A stretch of DNA of 64,000 bases from Neobacillus sp. FSL H8-0543 (lineage in GTDB: Bacteria > Bacillota > Bacilli > Bacillales > Cytobacillaceae), in contig NZ_CP151943.1 in NCBI RefSeq assembly GCF_038592905.1, forward strand, positions 2,420,501-2,484,500, read 5' to 3'. A program made the translations under genes and the position numbers. Under the pieces are notes generated by a model that had not been told where the DNA came from, ran no database searches, and was given only the letters and a program-made list of their open reading frames with translations. Positions 26,517-34,016 of this stretch are shown here, piece after piece. Position 1 is the stretch's first letter. The number at the start of each line of letters is the position of its first letter.

Positions 26517-27434
26517 ATGGCAAGTAAAGAGAGTTTGGCTGTTAGACAGGGGTTACTAGAATGGGGAGCGCAGCAGGCACAAAAACAGCCTTCCATTGAG
26601 GAAATGAGAAAAAGCCTAGAAGACTTGATGAGTAGTACACCACTTGCGTCGGATGTTTCTATAAATAGAATTCAAATAGGAGAAACTCCAGCTGAATGGG
26701 TCACAACACCAACCGCTACCCAGAACCGCGTATTTCTTTTCCTTCATGGAGGCGGTTACTTTTTAGGCAGTTGTAAAGCCTACCGGGATTTGGCGTCACG
26801 TCTTTCCGAAGCAACAAATAGTCGGGTGCTCACAGTTGAGTATCGATTGGCCCCTGAGCATCAATACCCTGCCGCCATCGAGGATGCGGTTTCTGCGTAT
26901 CGCTGGCTTGTTTCTGATCAGGGGATTGATCCGTCCCAAATCATTATTGGAGGAGATTCCGCTGGTGGCGGGTTAACCTTGGCCACGTTATTATCTTTGA
27001 GAGATGCCGGTGACACACTTCCAGCCGCTGCTGTACTTCTTTCACCTTGGACTGATATGGAAGGAACGGGGAAATCAATGGAAACTAGGAAAGATGTAGA
27101 TCCATGGCTAAACCCTGACCAGAGCAGAGCAACACCCCCTATGTATATAGGGAATTTGGATCGGCGCCATCCATTGGTTTCTCCTATCTATGCAGATTTA
27201 CAGGGGCTGCCTCCAATGCTTGTTCATGTCGGTAATGATGAAATTTTACTGGACGATTCTGTTCGACTCGTAGAGAGAGCTGAAGTTGCAGGTGTGGATG
27301 TCACCTTCAAAATATTTGAAGACATGTGGCATGTGTTCCACGCATTTGCTGCAAGTGTCCCAGAAGCGCAAGAAGCGATCAATGAAATTGGAAACTATGT
27401 AACTAAAAAGCTCGAAGCTATTGAAATTACTTAA
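26517..27434 (+). CDS. Alpha/beta hydrolase, HSL-family esterase
   Basis: A 305-residue hormone-sensitive-lipase-type esterase. The oxyanion motif is HGGGY (77-81), the nucleophile elbow GDSAGG has Ser148, the acid lies in VGNDEILLDD (about Asp241), and the His lies in the WHVFHAF segment (about 271-277). No signal peptide, so cytoplasmic. A ribosome binding site GGGAGGGG precedes ATG 26517. It lies between the monooxygenase and flavin reductase genes, so it may hydrolyse an ester formed or exposed by oxygenation (inference). Confidence 0.88.
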   Translation: MASKESLAVRQGLLEWGAQQAQKQPSIEEMRKSLEDLMSSTPLASDVSINRIQIGETPAEWVTTPTATQNRVFLFLHGGGYFLGSCKAYRDLASRLSEATNSRVLTVEYRLAPEHQYPAAIEDAVSAYRWLVSDQGIDPSQIIIGGDSAGGGLTLATLLSLRDAGDTLPAAAVLLSPWTDMEGTGKSMETRKDVDPWLNPDQSRATPPMYIGNLDRRHPLVSPIYADLQGLPPMLVHVGNDEILLDDSVRLVERAEVAGVDVTFKIFEDMWHVFHAFAASVPEAQEAINEIGNYVTKKLEAIEIT

Positions 27435-27477
27435 AAATTGCTTCCGACGAATTGAGGTTTCAAAAAACTATTCTAAG

Positions 27478-27503
27478 AAAGGCTGCTTCGGTAGCCTTTT
27501 TTG
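27478..27503 (+). terminator. Intra-operon terminator-like hairpin
   Basis: AAAGGCTGC, a TTCG tetraloop, then GTAGCCTTT, followed by further T residues. It lies after the esterase stop and before the flavin reductase start, suggesting attenuation within the operon. Its position also argues against the longer reading frame that would start inside the esterase gene. Confidence 0.7.
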
Positions 27504-27522
27504 TAGAAAAGGGGGAATCTTT

Positions 27523-28014
27523 GTGATTAAAACCGCGGATAAAATAAATCTCTTTAAACAAATCATGGGTCACTACCCAACAGGCGTTACCATTGTTACT
27601 ACTATGGATGAGAATGAAGAGCCTACCGGACTTACTGTAAATTCCTTTACCTCAGTGTCAATCGATCCATTGTTAGTATTGTGGTGCATCGATAAAAAAT
27701 CATCTTCATATGAAACGTTTTTAAAAGCTGGTCGCTTTGCTGTCCATACCCTATCTTCAGATCAAACGGAGGCTTGCTGGGCATTTGCCGGAAAGAGTTC
27801 TGACCGTTTTGTGGAAGTAAACTGGTACACATCGGAAAATAAATTACCAATCATAAAGGATTCCCTTGGAACTTTAGAATGCCTTACGGTTCAACAAATA
27901 GATGCCGGTGATCATATCATTCTAGTAGGTGAAGTAATAGAGTTATCAAAAAATGACAAGGAACCGTTACTTTTTTACAACAAAAAGGCAGGGACCATAC
28001 CAAAAGATTGGTAG
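27523..28014 (+). CDS. Flavin reductase-like domain protein
   Basis: A 163-residue flavin_reduct (HpaC/RutF-type) protein: HYPTGVTIVTTMDENEEPTGLTVNSFTSVSIDPLLVLWCIDKKSSSYE is the FMN-binding signature, with DAGDHIILVGEVIEL further on. The start is GTG 27523 with AAAAGGGGG upstream; an upstream ATG frame is rejected because it runs through a terminator hairpin. It would supply reduced FMN/FAD to the LLM monooxygenase as a two-component system. Confidence 0.88.
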   Translation: MIKTADKINLFKQIMGHYPTGVTIVTTMDENEEPTGLTVNSFTSVSIDPLLVLWCIDKKSSSYETFLKAGRFAVHTLSSDQTEACWAFAGKSSDRFVEVNWYTSENKLPIIKDSLGTLECLTVQQIDAGDHIILVGEVIELSKNDKEPLLFYNKKAGTIPKDW

Positions 28015-28058
28015 TCAATAATGATGATTCGGAACCTTCTTAAAGAGGAGCTGCATGG

Positions 28059-28604
28059 ATGAAAATATTGGGGATTTCAGGTACGTTGATAGGAAGGAAA
28101 ACTCTAACAGTTATTGAGCAGGTGATAAATGAGATTAAAAGTTTTTCCCCTGAAGCGGACGTGGACATTCTAGATCTTAGAAAATTTAACATTCAATTTT
28201 GTGATGGACGCACAACCTCCGAATATACAGGAGATACGAAGGAAGTAATCGAACGAATTTCTTTAGCCGATGGCTATATTATAGGAACACCCATTTTTCA
28301 AGGTTCCTTCACTGGTGCATTAAAAAATTTATTAGATTTGGTTCCTCCTTCGGTATTTCAACACAAAGTTATGGGGTTCGTGGCTACTGGAGGAAATCCT
28401 CAGCATTACTTAGTGGTTGAAAATCAATTAAAACCAATAGCAGGATATTTTAAAGCCATTATAACTCCACATTTTATCTTTGCAAATAGCAGTCAATTTA
28501 ATAAGCAAAATGAAATTGTGGATTCAGAATTGAACGCGGAAATAAAGGAATTTTCTCAACAAGTAATATTTATGATGAGTAAATTGTCAATGGAATCAAA
28601 GTAA
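28059..28604 (+). CDS. NADPH-dependent FMN reductase (flavodoxin-like)
   Basis: A 181-residue FMN_red-family protein. MKILGISGTLIGRKTLTVIEQVI is the phosphate-binding loop region, followed by ADGYIIGTPIFQGSFTGALKNLLDLVPP and MGFVATGGNPQHYL, as in SsuE/MsuE/ChrR-type enzymes. AGAGGAG precedes the ATG. As last gene of the operon it is a second possible electron supplier for the monooxygenase. SsuE-SsuD-like partnerships give a precedent. Confidence 0.88.
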   Translation: MKILGISGTLIGRKTLTVIEQVINEIKSFSPEADVDILDLRKFNIQFCDGRTTSEYTGDTKEVIERISLADGYIIGTPIFQGSFTGALKNLLDLVPPSVFQHKVMGFVATGGNPQHYLVVENQLKPIAGYFKAIITPHFIFANSSQFNKQNEIVDSELNAEIKEFSQQVIFMMSKLSMESK

Positions 28605-28626
28605 CAGAGAACACAACTTGCCTAGT

Positions 28627-28655
28627 TGGGGCCACGACTCGTGACCCCATTCTTA
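28627..28655 (+). terminator. Terminator of the flavin monooxygenase operon
   Basis: An 11-bp stem with one mismatch (28627-28637 with 28639-28649) followed by a T-rich stretch (TTCTTATATT). Confidence 0.7.
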
Positions 28656-28760
28656 TATTATAAACAGATGCATACTAGTTTTAAGATCAAAAGATTGACC
28701 GAAAGTTGATTTCTTTATTTTACCGATTTCCTCCTGCCCTTGTCTGAATAAACGTAAAAC

Positions 28761-28790
28761 TGAAAACCTCGAAGAACTGATAGGTTTTCA
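28761..28790 (-). terminator. Terminator downstream of rlmH
   Basis: TGAAAACCT (28761-28769) pairs exactly with AGGTTTTCA (28782-28790); on the minus strand this is followed by a T-rich tract. It lies on the island side of the att-like repeat, so rlmH now ends in element-derived sequence. Confidence 0.6.
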
Positions 28791-28803
28791 GGATAATTAA
28801 TGT

Positions 28804-28830
28804 AAACCGCCTCTATTTATGGTAAGGTTC
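28804..28830 (-). repeat. att-like direct repeat within the rlmH 3' end
   Basis: The rlmH-proximal copy of the 27-bp repeat found at 23940-23966. It encodes the invariant C-terminal EPYHK and stop TAG plus 9 bp of flank (AGGCGGTTT on the minus strand). From memory, the S. aureus SCC site in orfX/rlmH encodes EAYHK and reads GAAGC-TA-CATAA-TGA with GCGGTTTTT beyond, a close match in position and sequence. Confidence 0.8.
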
Positions 28831-29292
28831 TCCCCGATTGATCCGGAAGGCTCGATAAATCTGCTCAATTAAAATCAACTTCATAAGTTGATGGGGGAAG
28901 GTCATTTTTGAAAAAGAGAGTTGTTCGTTTGATCTTTTTAATACTTCCTCGCTTAAGCCTAATGACCCGCCAATAATGAAGGCAATTTTGCTTTTTCCGT
29001 AGGTAGCGAGTTTATCCATAGTATCGGCTAGTTCTTCAGAGGATTGCATTTTGCCATTGATTGCAAGCGCAATTACATATGTATCCTGACTAATTTTCGC
29101 CAGTATCCTTTCGCCTTCCTTTTGTTTTACCTGAACCATTTCTAATTCACTGAGTTCTTCCGGAGCTTTTTCATCTGCCACTTCAATAACTTCAACCTTA
29201 GCATAAGCCGTTAATCTTTTTAAATATTCGTCTATTCCCAGTTTTAAATATTTCTCTTTTAATTTGCCAACCGTGACAATGGAGATATTCAC
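28813..29292 (-). CDS. rlmH: 23S rRNA (pseudouridine1915-N3)-methyltransferase RlmH
   Basis: A 159-residue SPOUT-fold methyltransferase. [27 protein letters not shown] opens the protein, [20 protein letters not shown] is the SAM-binding knot and [11 protein letters not shown] closes it. It methylates pseudouridine 1915 in helix 69 of 23S rRNA. Full length despite the repeat at its 3' end, as expected for a site that restores the gene on integration. The orthologue is S. aureus orfX, the SCCmec target. Confidence 0.97.
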   Translation of the reverse strand: MNISIVTVGKLKEKYLKLGIDEYLKRLTAYAKVEVIEVADEKAPEELSELEMVQVKQKEGERILAKISQDTYVIALAINGKMQSSEELADTMDKLATYGKSKIAFIIGGSLGLSEEVLKRSNEQLSFSKMTFPHQLMKLILIEQIYRAFRINRGEPYHK

Positions 29293-29337
29293 AATTCACA
29301 GCCCTCCTTTTTACGTTACAAACAGTTTACAAACAAG

Positions 29338-29462
29338 TTATCCACAGGACTTATCCACATGTCCACAATTTTTATCCACATATTGTATGAGATCATTCGT
29401 TCGCCACTATATACATAGCTATGTTTTGACAATATTCACAGGTTGTTGATAAGTTATCCACA
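29338..29462. promoter_or_regulatory. DnaA-box cluster beside rlmH
   Basis: Four exact TTATCCACA boxes, all on the plus strand, at 29338-29346, 29351-29359, 29372-29380 and 29454-29462. Near matches occur between them (TGTCCACA near 29360, ATATTCACA near 29432). They overlap the 3' part of the small CxxC protein gene and the rlmH upstream region. This density is far above chance and matches the DnaA consensus TTATNCACA. It may titrate DnaA or regulate the neighbouring genes. Confidence 0.75.
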
Positions 29463-29551
29463 TCTACTTTGGTTAATACTGGAAAGGTTTCAAACTCATC
29501 TACAACTATATCTAAGGCAAGTTCAACATGTTCTTCACAACAATAAATCAT
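29393..29551 (-). CDS. Small CxxH/CxxC-motif protein (YyzF-like)
   Basis: A 52-residue protein beginning MIYCCEEHVELALDIVVDEF and later LSTTCEYCQNIAMYIVANE. The CCEEH and CEYC motifs form a likely zinc site. A family of this kind is encoded between rlmH and htrC in Bacillus genomes. GAGGTG lies before ATG 29551. Function unknown. The 3' coding part contains one DnaA box (29454-29462). Confidence 0.8.
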   Translation of the reverse strand: MIYCCEEHVELALDIVVDEFETFPVLTKVDVDNLSTTCEYCQNIAMYIVANE

Positions 29552-29641
29552 TGTTAATACACCTCATTATTTTTTACTAAATGATATTTTTATTATTTAC
29601 ATCAAATTAACGGTCATACAATGTATCTTTACCATGATAAC

Positions 29642-29673
29642 ATAAGAAAAAAGGTGAGCAGCTCACCTTTTTT
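29642..29673 (-). terminator. Terminator of the wal-htrC cluster
   Basis: AAAAAAGGTGAG (29647-29658) and CTCACCTTTTTT (29662-29673) form a perfect 12-bp stem with a 3-nt loop; the U tract is present on the minus strand, right after the htrC stop. Confidence 0.9.
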
Positions 29674-29676
29674 TTC

Positions 29677-30912
29677 TTATTGTGAATTGTCATTCGCTAA
29701 TGTAAGGGTTGTTTCCATTAGCTTTCCTTCACGATAATATTTAATTTTCATTTGTTCACCGATTTTTTTCTCTTGATAGAGATGCTTCCTGAGATCAATT
29801 ACATCATTAATCTCTACTCCGTCCATTTCAACAATGACATCAAGCTCTGTTAGTCCAGCCTTTGCAGCCGGAGAATTTGCTACCACTTGGCGAAGTGCGA
29901 CTCCATATGTTACATTCCTTGGAAGTTTTAGCGCCTCCTCTTGATAGTAGCCAGGAATCTCAGCAACAGATTTTAAATCCACGCCCATATACGGCCTCTT
30001 CACTACTCCAAATTGCTCAAGATCACTAATAATCGGTTTTGCATAATTAATTGGAATCGATAAACCAATCCCTTCAACTGCATTCTGAGCTATTTTCATT
30101 GAATTAATCCCAATGACTTGTCCTGCAATATTAATTAAAGCCCCACCACTGTTACCAGGGTTAATGGCAGCATCCGTTTGGAGCACCTCTGCCTGCCAAT
30201 CCATTATCCCATCCTGATTAATATCAACTGGTATCGTTCGATTAATCCCTGAAATAATTCCTTGGGTTACAGAACCCGAAAAGGTTGTTCCAAGCGGATT
30301 CCCAATCGCCATTACAGGCTCTCCCATCTTTAGCACATCAGAATTTCCAAACTCAGCGATTTTTTTAACATGTTCTGTATCAATTTCAAGGACTGCTAAA
30401 TCTGTCCATATATCTCCGCCAAGCAGTTCAGCAGGAATCTTCGTTCCGTCCGTTAGTGTGACTTCCAAGTGTGTTGCGCCCTCCACTACATGCTGATTTG
30501 TTACGACATAGGCTTTATTACCGGCCTTTTTATATATGACACCTGAGCCAGTTCCTGCTGCTTCCTGTGAACCACTGCCGTTATCTGACCAAAAGTTAGA
30601 GGTTTGTATATTATTAATTCCTACTACCGCTTCCGCAGCCTTGTCGATCGCCTTTGTAGTATCCGTATTAACATCATAAGATACCTGTTGTTGCAGAGGA
30701 GCACCTTGATCGGTGCTATTTCCCCCTGTTGGCTGGTTCAGATTTGGCTGAACACTGTATGGAAGTAATCCTTGGTTGGATAATGTCGGTATTGAAAAGA
30801 CAACTAACAAAGCTCCAATAATTGCACCTGCAATACTAGCAAAGAAGAATCCGCTTTTACGGCCCCTTTTTTCTGAAAAACGTTCCTGTGAGTGATCATC
30901 ATAGTAACCCAT
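29677..30912 (-). CDS. htrC: HtrA-family serine protease HtrC (YycK)
   Basis: A 411-residue S1C protease. N-terminal cytoplasmic tail, one TM helix (about 22-45), a Gln/Asn-rich linker, then the protease domain with His in TNQHVVEGA, Asp in TDLAVLEI and Ser in GNSGGAL. A C-terminal PDZ domain follows (GVALRQVVANSPAAKAGLTELDVIVEMDG). It acts outside the membrane on misfolded or cell-wall proteins. GGGGGG precedes ATG 30912. It is the last gene of the walRKHIJ-htrC cluster, as in B. subtilis. Confidence 0.94.
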   Translation of the reverse strand: MGYYDDHSQERFSEKRGRKSGFFFASIAGAIIGALLVVFSIPTLSNQGLLPYSVQPNLNQPTGGNSTDQGAPLQQQVSYDVNTDTTKAIDKAAEAVVGINNIQTSNFWSDNGSGSQEAAGTGSGVIYKKAGNKAYVVTNQHVVEGATHLEVTLTDGTKIPAELLGGDIWTDLAVLEIDTEHVKKIAEFGNSDVLKMGEPVMAIGNPLGTTFSGSVTQGIISGINRTIPVDINQDGIMDWQAEVLQTDAAINPGNSGGALINIAGQVIGINSMKIAQNAVEGIGLSIPINYAKPIISDLEQFGVVKRPYMGVDLKSVAEIPGYYQEEALKLPRNVTYGVALRQVVANSPAAKAGLTELDVIVEMDGVEINDVIDLRKHLYQEKKIGEQMKIKYYREGKLMETTLTLANDNSQ

Positions 30913-31060
30913 TTTTTCACCATACCCCCCTTTTAAAAAGATGCTATTATATATTTTGGCTTATCTTTATAATTATACTCCTTCAGATGAAAATTTATAA
31001 AGATTACATATAGGTTTGAAGCAGCCAAAGGGGATTATTCTTATTTTAGTCATCTTTAAA

Positions 31061-31095
31061 AAAAGCAAAGGCCCATTTCTGGGTTCTTTGCTTTT
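31061..31095 (-). terminator. Terminator between walJ and htrC
   Basis: AAAAGCAAAGGCCCA (31061-31075) pairs with TGGGTTCTTTGCTTTT (31080-31095) with one bulge and a mismatch; A-rich flank gives a U tract on the minus strand. Suggests htrC has its own promoter. Confidence 0.75.
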
Positions 31096-31099
31096 CTGG

Positions 31100-31894
31100 T
31101 TATACTGCAGTTAAAATGGTTGGTGTTTTAGGGTCTGTATCATAGACCTCAAATTGTTCGCCTACGATTACTCCCTGGCTCTGCAGTGTTTGAGAGACTG
31201 ACATTCTCGCTAATTCCTTCATATTATTATCAAGACTTAAATGTGCCAGATAAATCCTTTTCGTCTTGTCACCTATGACTTCACTCATCGCAATTGCAGC
31301 ATCTTCATTGGATACGTGGCCAACATCACTAAGAATTCTTCTCTTAATGCTCCATGGATATCTTCCCATTCTTAGCATCTGCACATCATGATTTGACTCA
31401 AAAATGTAGGTATCTGCATTAGAGATAATTCCCTTCATACGATCACTAACATAACCTGTATCAGTAATAAGAACGAGTTTTTTACCAGAGTGATGGAAAA
31501 CATAAAACATTGGTTCAGCTGCATCGTGTGATACGCCAAAGCTTTCAATATCCGTACATCCAAAGCTTTTGACAGCTTCCGTGTTGAAAATCATCTTTTG
31601 CTCTGTTGGAATTTCACCAACAGATCTTTCCATGGCTCGCCAGGTATTTTCATTTGCATATATCGGCAGCTTATATTTTCTTGCTAATACGCCAATTCCT
31701 TTAATATGATCACTGTGTTCGTGGGTAACAAATATCCCTGTTAATTTACTTATATCACGGTCAATTTGTCCAAATAATGCCTCCATTTGTTTCCCACTAA
31801 ATCCCGCATCTACTAGAAAGGAGTGTTCATCTGACTCTACATACAATGCATTCCCCGTACTCCCGCTAGCTAAGATGCTATATCTTAATGACAT
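31100..31894 (-). CDS. walJ: Metallo-beta-lactamase-fold hydrolase WalJ (YycJ)
   Basis: A 264-residue metallo-beta-lactamase-fold protein. The metal-binding motif is [10 protein letters not shown] (His58, His60, Asp62, His63), followed by [12 protein letters not shown] and HLSLDNN. It belongs to the YycJ/WalJ group, linked genetically to the WalRK cell-wall regulon and proposed to act in coordination of replication and division or as a nuclease. It is separated from walI by 6 nt. Confidence 0.93.
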   Translation of the reverse strand: MSLRYSILASGSTGNALYVESDEHSFLVDAGFSGKQMEALFGQIDRDISKLTGIFVTHEHSDHIKGIGVLARKYKLPIYANENTWRAMERSVGEIPTEQKMIFNTEAVKSFGCTDIESFGVSHDAAEPMFYVFHHSGKKLVLITDTGYVSDRMKGIISNADTYIFESNHDVQMLRMGRYPWSIKRRILSDVGHVSNEDAAIAMSEVIGDKTKRIYLAHLSLDNNMKELARMSVSQTLQSQGVIVGEQFEVYDTDPKTPTILTAV

Positions 31895-31900
31895 TCTCCT

Positions 31901-32701
31901 TCACTCCAAATCCCTATTTTCATCGCTGTTAAATTGAATAATATGTCCCTCAAAGGCATTAACAAAAAGACTTTCCCCGTTATCAACAACAAAACGCCAA
32001 GTAGGTGCTAATACTTGTGATGCGGCTAATTGAATTAAGGTTGAATATCCCAGTTCTATTTTTGTTATCTTACTTTTTGGCTTTAGTACTCCTTTTTGAT
32101 GTAAAGTTTCAATTGCCTGTAACGGAGTGAGGATTTCTTCCTTTTCCTTCAGTTCGTCTATTTCCTCCAAATAGGATTGGTCGTATGAAACGATTTGGTT
32201 TTCACTATTATAATTGAAGGTGAGCTTCCCGCTAATATTTTCATATAGAGGCATACCTTTATACTTCTGGAAATAAATGATTACCTTTTTTTCATCATCT
32301 TTCTTCCAAAATTGATACTCCTCGCCAAATAAAACACTATCATTAATAAAAGAGGTAAGCTCACTAGGTTCAAACTTTACGTTCAATTGAATCGGCTTTT
32401 CCAGGATCACTTGAAGTGTTGTGCTAGGATTCTTTACCTGCCGCTTTTCTCCTTCTAAATTCTCTGTATCAGCATTCGCAAACATCTTCGGCTTTGCACT
32501 AAGATACTGATCTTTAATTGGAGCTTTTGGCAGTTCGACATCAATTTGAATTTCATCTAACTTCAGCTTATCTTCAATCGAGGCTTTCATAATAAACTCA
32601 TATTTATTGGCATCGCGAATTTCCATGAATTGATATAAAAGATAGACATCTAAAATTAAAAACGTTAAGATAAAAATCGTCTTAATTTTACTCCAATCCA
32701 T
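31901..32701 (-). CDS. walI: WalI (YycI), regulator of WalK
   Basis: A 266-residue bitopic membrane protein. The N-terminal TM helix is IKTIFILTFLILDVYLLYQF (about 5-24); the extracytoplasmic YycI domain follows (LTPLQAIETLHQKGVLKP, PTWRFVVDNGESLFVNAFEGHII). With WalH it forms a membrane complex that restrains WalK. Its start overlaps the end of walH by 14 nt, consistent with translational coupling. Confidence 0.94.
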   Translation of the reverse strand: MDWSKIKTIFILTFLILDVYLLYQFMEIRDANKYEFIMKASIEDKLKLDEIQIDVELPKAPIKDQYLSAKPKMFANADTENLEGEKRQVKNPSTTLQVILEKPIQLNVKFEPSELTSFINDSVLFGEEYQFWKKDDEKKVIIYFQKYKGMPLYENISGKLTFNYNSENQIVSYDQSYLEEIDELKEKEEILTPLQAIETLHQKGVLKPKSKITKIELGYSTLIQLAASQVLAPTWRFVVDNGESLFVNAFEGHIIQFNSDENRDLE

Positions 32702-34016
32702 GCATTAATCCCCCCAGATCATCCATCGAGATTTGCCCCCATCTTTGGTCATAAAGATAAAACCATGCAGGCTCTAAGAGGATAAGCTTATTCTCATCTG
32801 TACCTCTCTCCATTCGATAGCCTAATACAACTTGCCTTAGTAAATCTTTTCTAAAGCTCTTTTTTGATTCCAAGTAATTAAAAACTTCCCTGCCTGATGG
32901 CACAGTAACTTTTTTCGTCTCCGTTGTTAACGGGAGCTCTAAAGAGATATTTGGTCTTATATATTTAATAATTTCATCTTGGCCCCATACTTCCTTTATT
33001 TCAGTCAGCCCTTTATCATTAAAGACCGGGAACCCATCGGAACTGTATAGCTGAAAAGTAACAGAGTGATTTATTTCATCATTTGAAACATAGCGATAAG
33101 GATCTGTCCATCCTCCATGTTCATTTATATAGTCAATACTCCGCTTTAATAAATCGTTAGAGTTTACAGTATACTTTTCCTCTGCTGTGGGGTTAACGTA
33201 AACCAGCATATTACTATCATCATTAACAGTCATTTTACTCGAGACATCTGTGAACTCTTCTCCATGAGGGATCGGGCTTTTTTGTACAAAGCTGGGATTA
33301 CTGAACAGTGCATCTTTGAATGCCTCTGAGTTAAGAACGAATGGTAAATACTTATATTCCATCATTTCCATTTCACCCTCAGGGATAAAAACAGTTCGCT
33401 TTTCTGTTGCTTCAACAGCGAAATAGGCAGGATATTTCTCAGCATTCATAAAGAAATTCTTATTAAATTCAATTATTATTGATGGAGTTACATGGCTCAT
33501 ATAAACTTGCTTCTTATCTGCTGAAACAAAGTATACTGTTCCACTGTCCTCTTTTAGGCCTTCTACTTTAATAATAATGCGGTCAAAATTAAAGGAGGGA
33601 ATATTTTTGTCCTCGAATTTTAGGATATTTCGGTAAAGATCAATGGGTACCTCCCCGGGAAAGACAATTTCTACATTTCCATTTCCATGCATTAAACTCT
33701 TTAAATCCTGAAAATCGTTTGAGTAATTTTTAACATCATAAAATGACCATCTGCTGATCTCCTTGATTAGAAGGTCAAGGTCCGTTGCATTCGTTGTCCC
33801 ATAATGTTTATTTTCCAAATGGAATAATGCTAAGTCAGGACGGATGATTTCGTCTAATTCCTGTTTCTCACTTAAGGTAACTTCTGCAACATAATTTCTG
33901 CTATCCAGTGTGTTATAGTTAGGCTGGTAGGTCCAAAGATTCCAGGTTAACACCAAGCTAAATAGAACAAGGACGATTAATATCAGTGATTTACTAGTTT
34001 CATATTTCATGACCAT
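32688..34016 (-). CDS. walH: WalH (YycH), regulator of WalK
   Basis: A 442-residue bitopic membrane protein with an N-terminal TM helix (about 8-28, SLILIVLVLFSLVLTWNLWTY) and a large extracytoplasmic YycH domain ending PAWFYLYDQRWGQISMDDLGG. It interacts with WalK and WalI through its TM helix in B. subtilis. It overlaps walK by 10 nt and walI by 14 nt. Confidence 0.94.
   Translation of the reverse strand: MVMKYETSKSLILIVLVLFSLVLTWNLWTYQPNYNTLDSRNYVAEVTLSEKQELDEIIRPDLALFHLENKHYGTTNATDLDLLIKEISRWSFYDVKNYSNDFQDLKSLMHGNGNVEIVFPGEVPIDLYRNILKFEDKNIPSFNFDRIIIKVEGLKEDSGTVYFVSADKKQVYMSHVTPSIIIEFNKNFFMNAEKYPAYFAVEATEKRTVFIPEGEMEMMEYKYLPFVLNSEAFKDALFSNPSFVQKSPIPHGEEFTDVSSKMTVNDDSNMLVYVNPTAEEKYTVNSNDLLKRSIDYINEHGGWTDPYRYVSNDEINHSVTFQLYSSDGFPVFNDKGLTEIKEVWGQDEIIKYIRPNISLELPLTTETKKVTVPSGREVFNYLESKKSFRKDLLRQVVLGYRMERGTDENKLILLEPAWFYLYDQRWGQISMDDLGGLMHGLE

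Larger units (their letters stand above)
23940..28830. mobile_element. Putative SCC-like genomic island integrated at rlmH
   Basis: A segment of about 4.86 kb bounded by 27-bp perfect direct repeats, one of which is the 3' end of an intact rlmH. Staphylococcal SCC elements insert at exactly this place and duplicate the site while keeping rlmH intact. The cargo is a LysR gene and a four-gene divergent operon on the plus strand, inside an otherwise minus-strand, origin-proximal block. No ccr-type serine recombinase or other integrase is present, so it would be a cargo remnant or an element mobilised in trans. The boundaries are seen; the mechanism is inferred. Confidence 0.65.

Noticed and set aside
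23940..28830. A recombinase or integrase gene within the island
   Set aside because: All coding frames in the segment were accounted for by metabolic or regulatory genes; none shows a serine or tyrosine recombinase motif.
33650..33664. A Noc-binding site (NBS) in walH
   Set aside because: CCTCCCCGGGAAAG shares the CCCGGGAAA core but has several mismatches from the ATTTCCCGGGAAAT consensus on one side; too weak to call.
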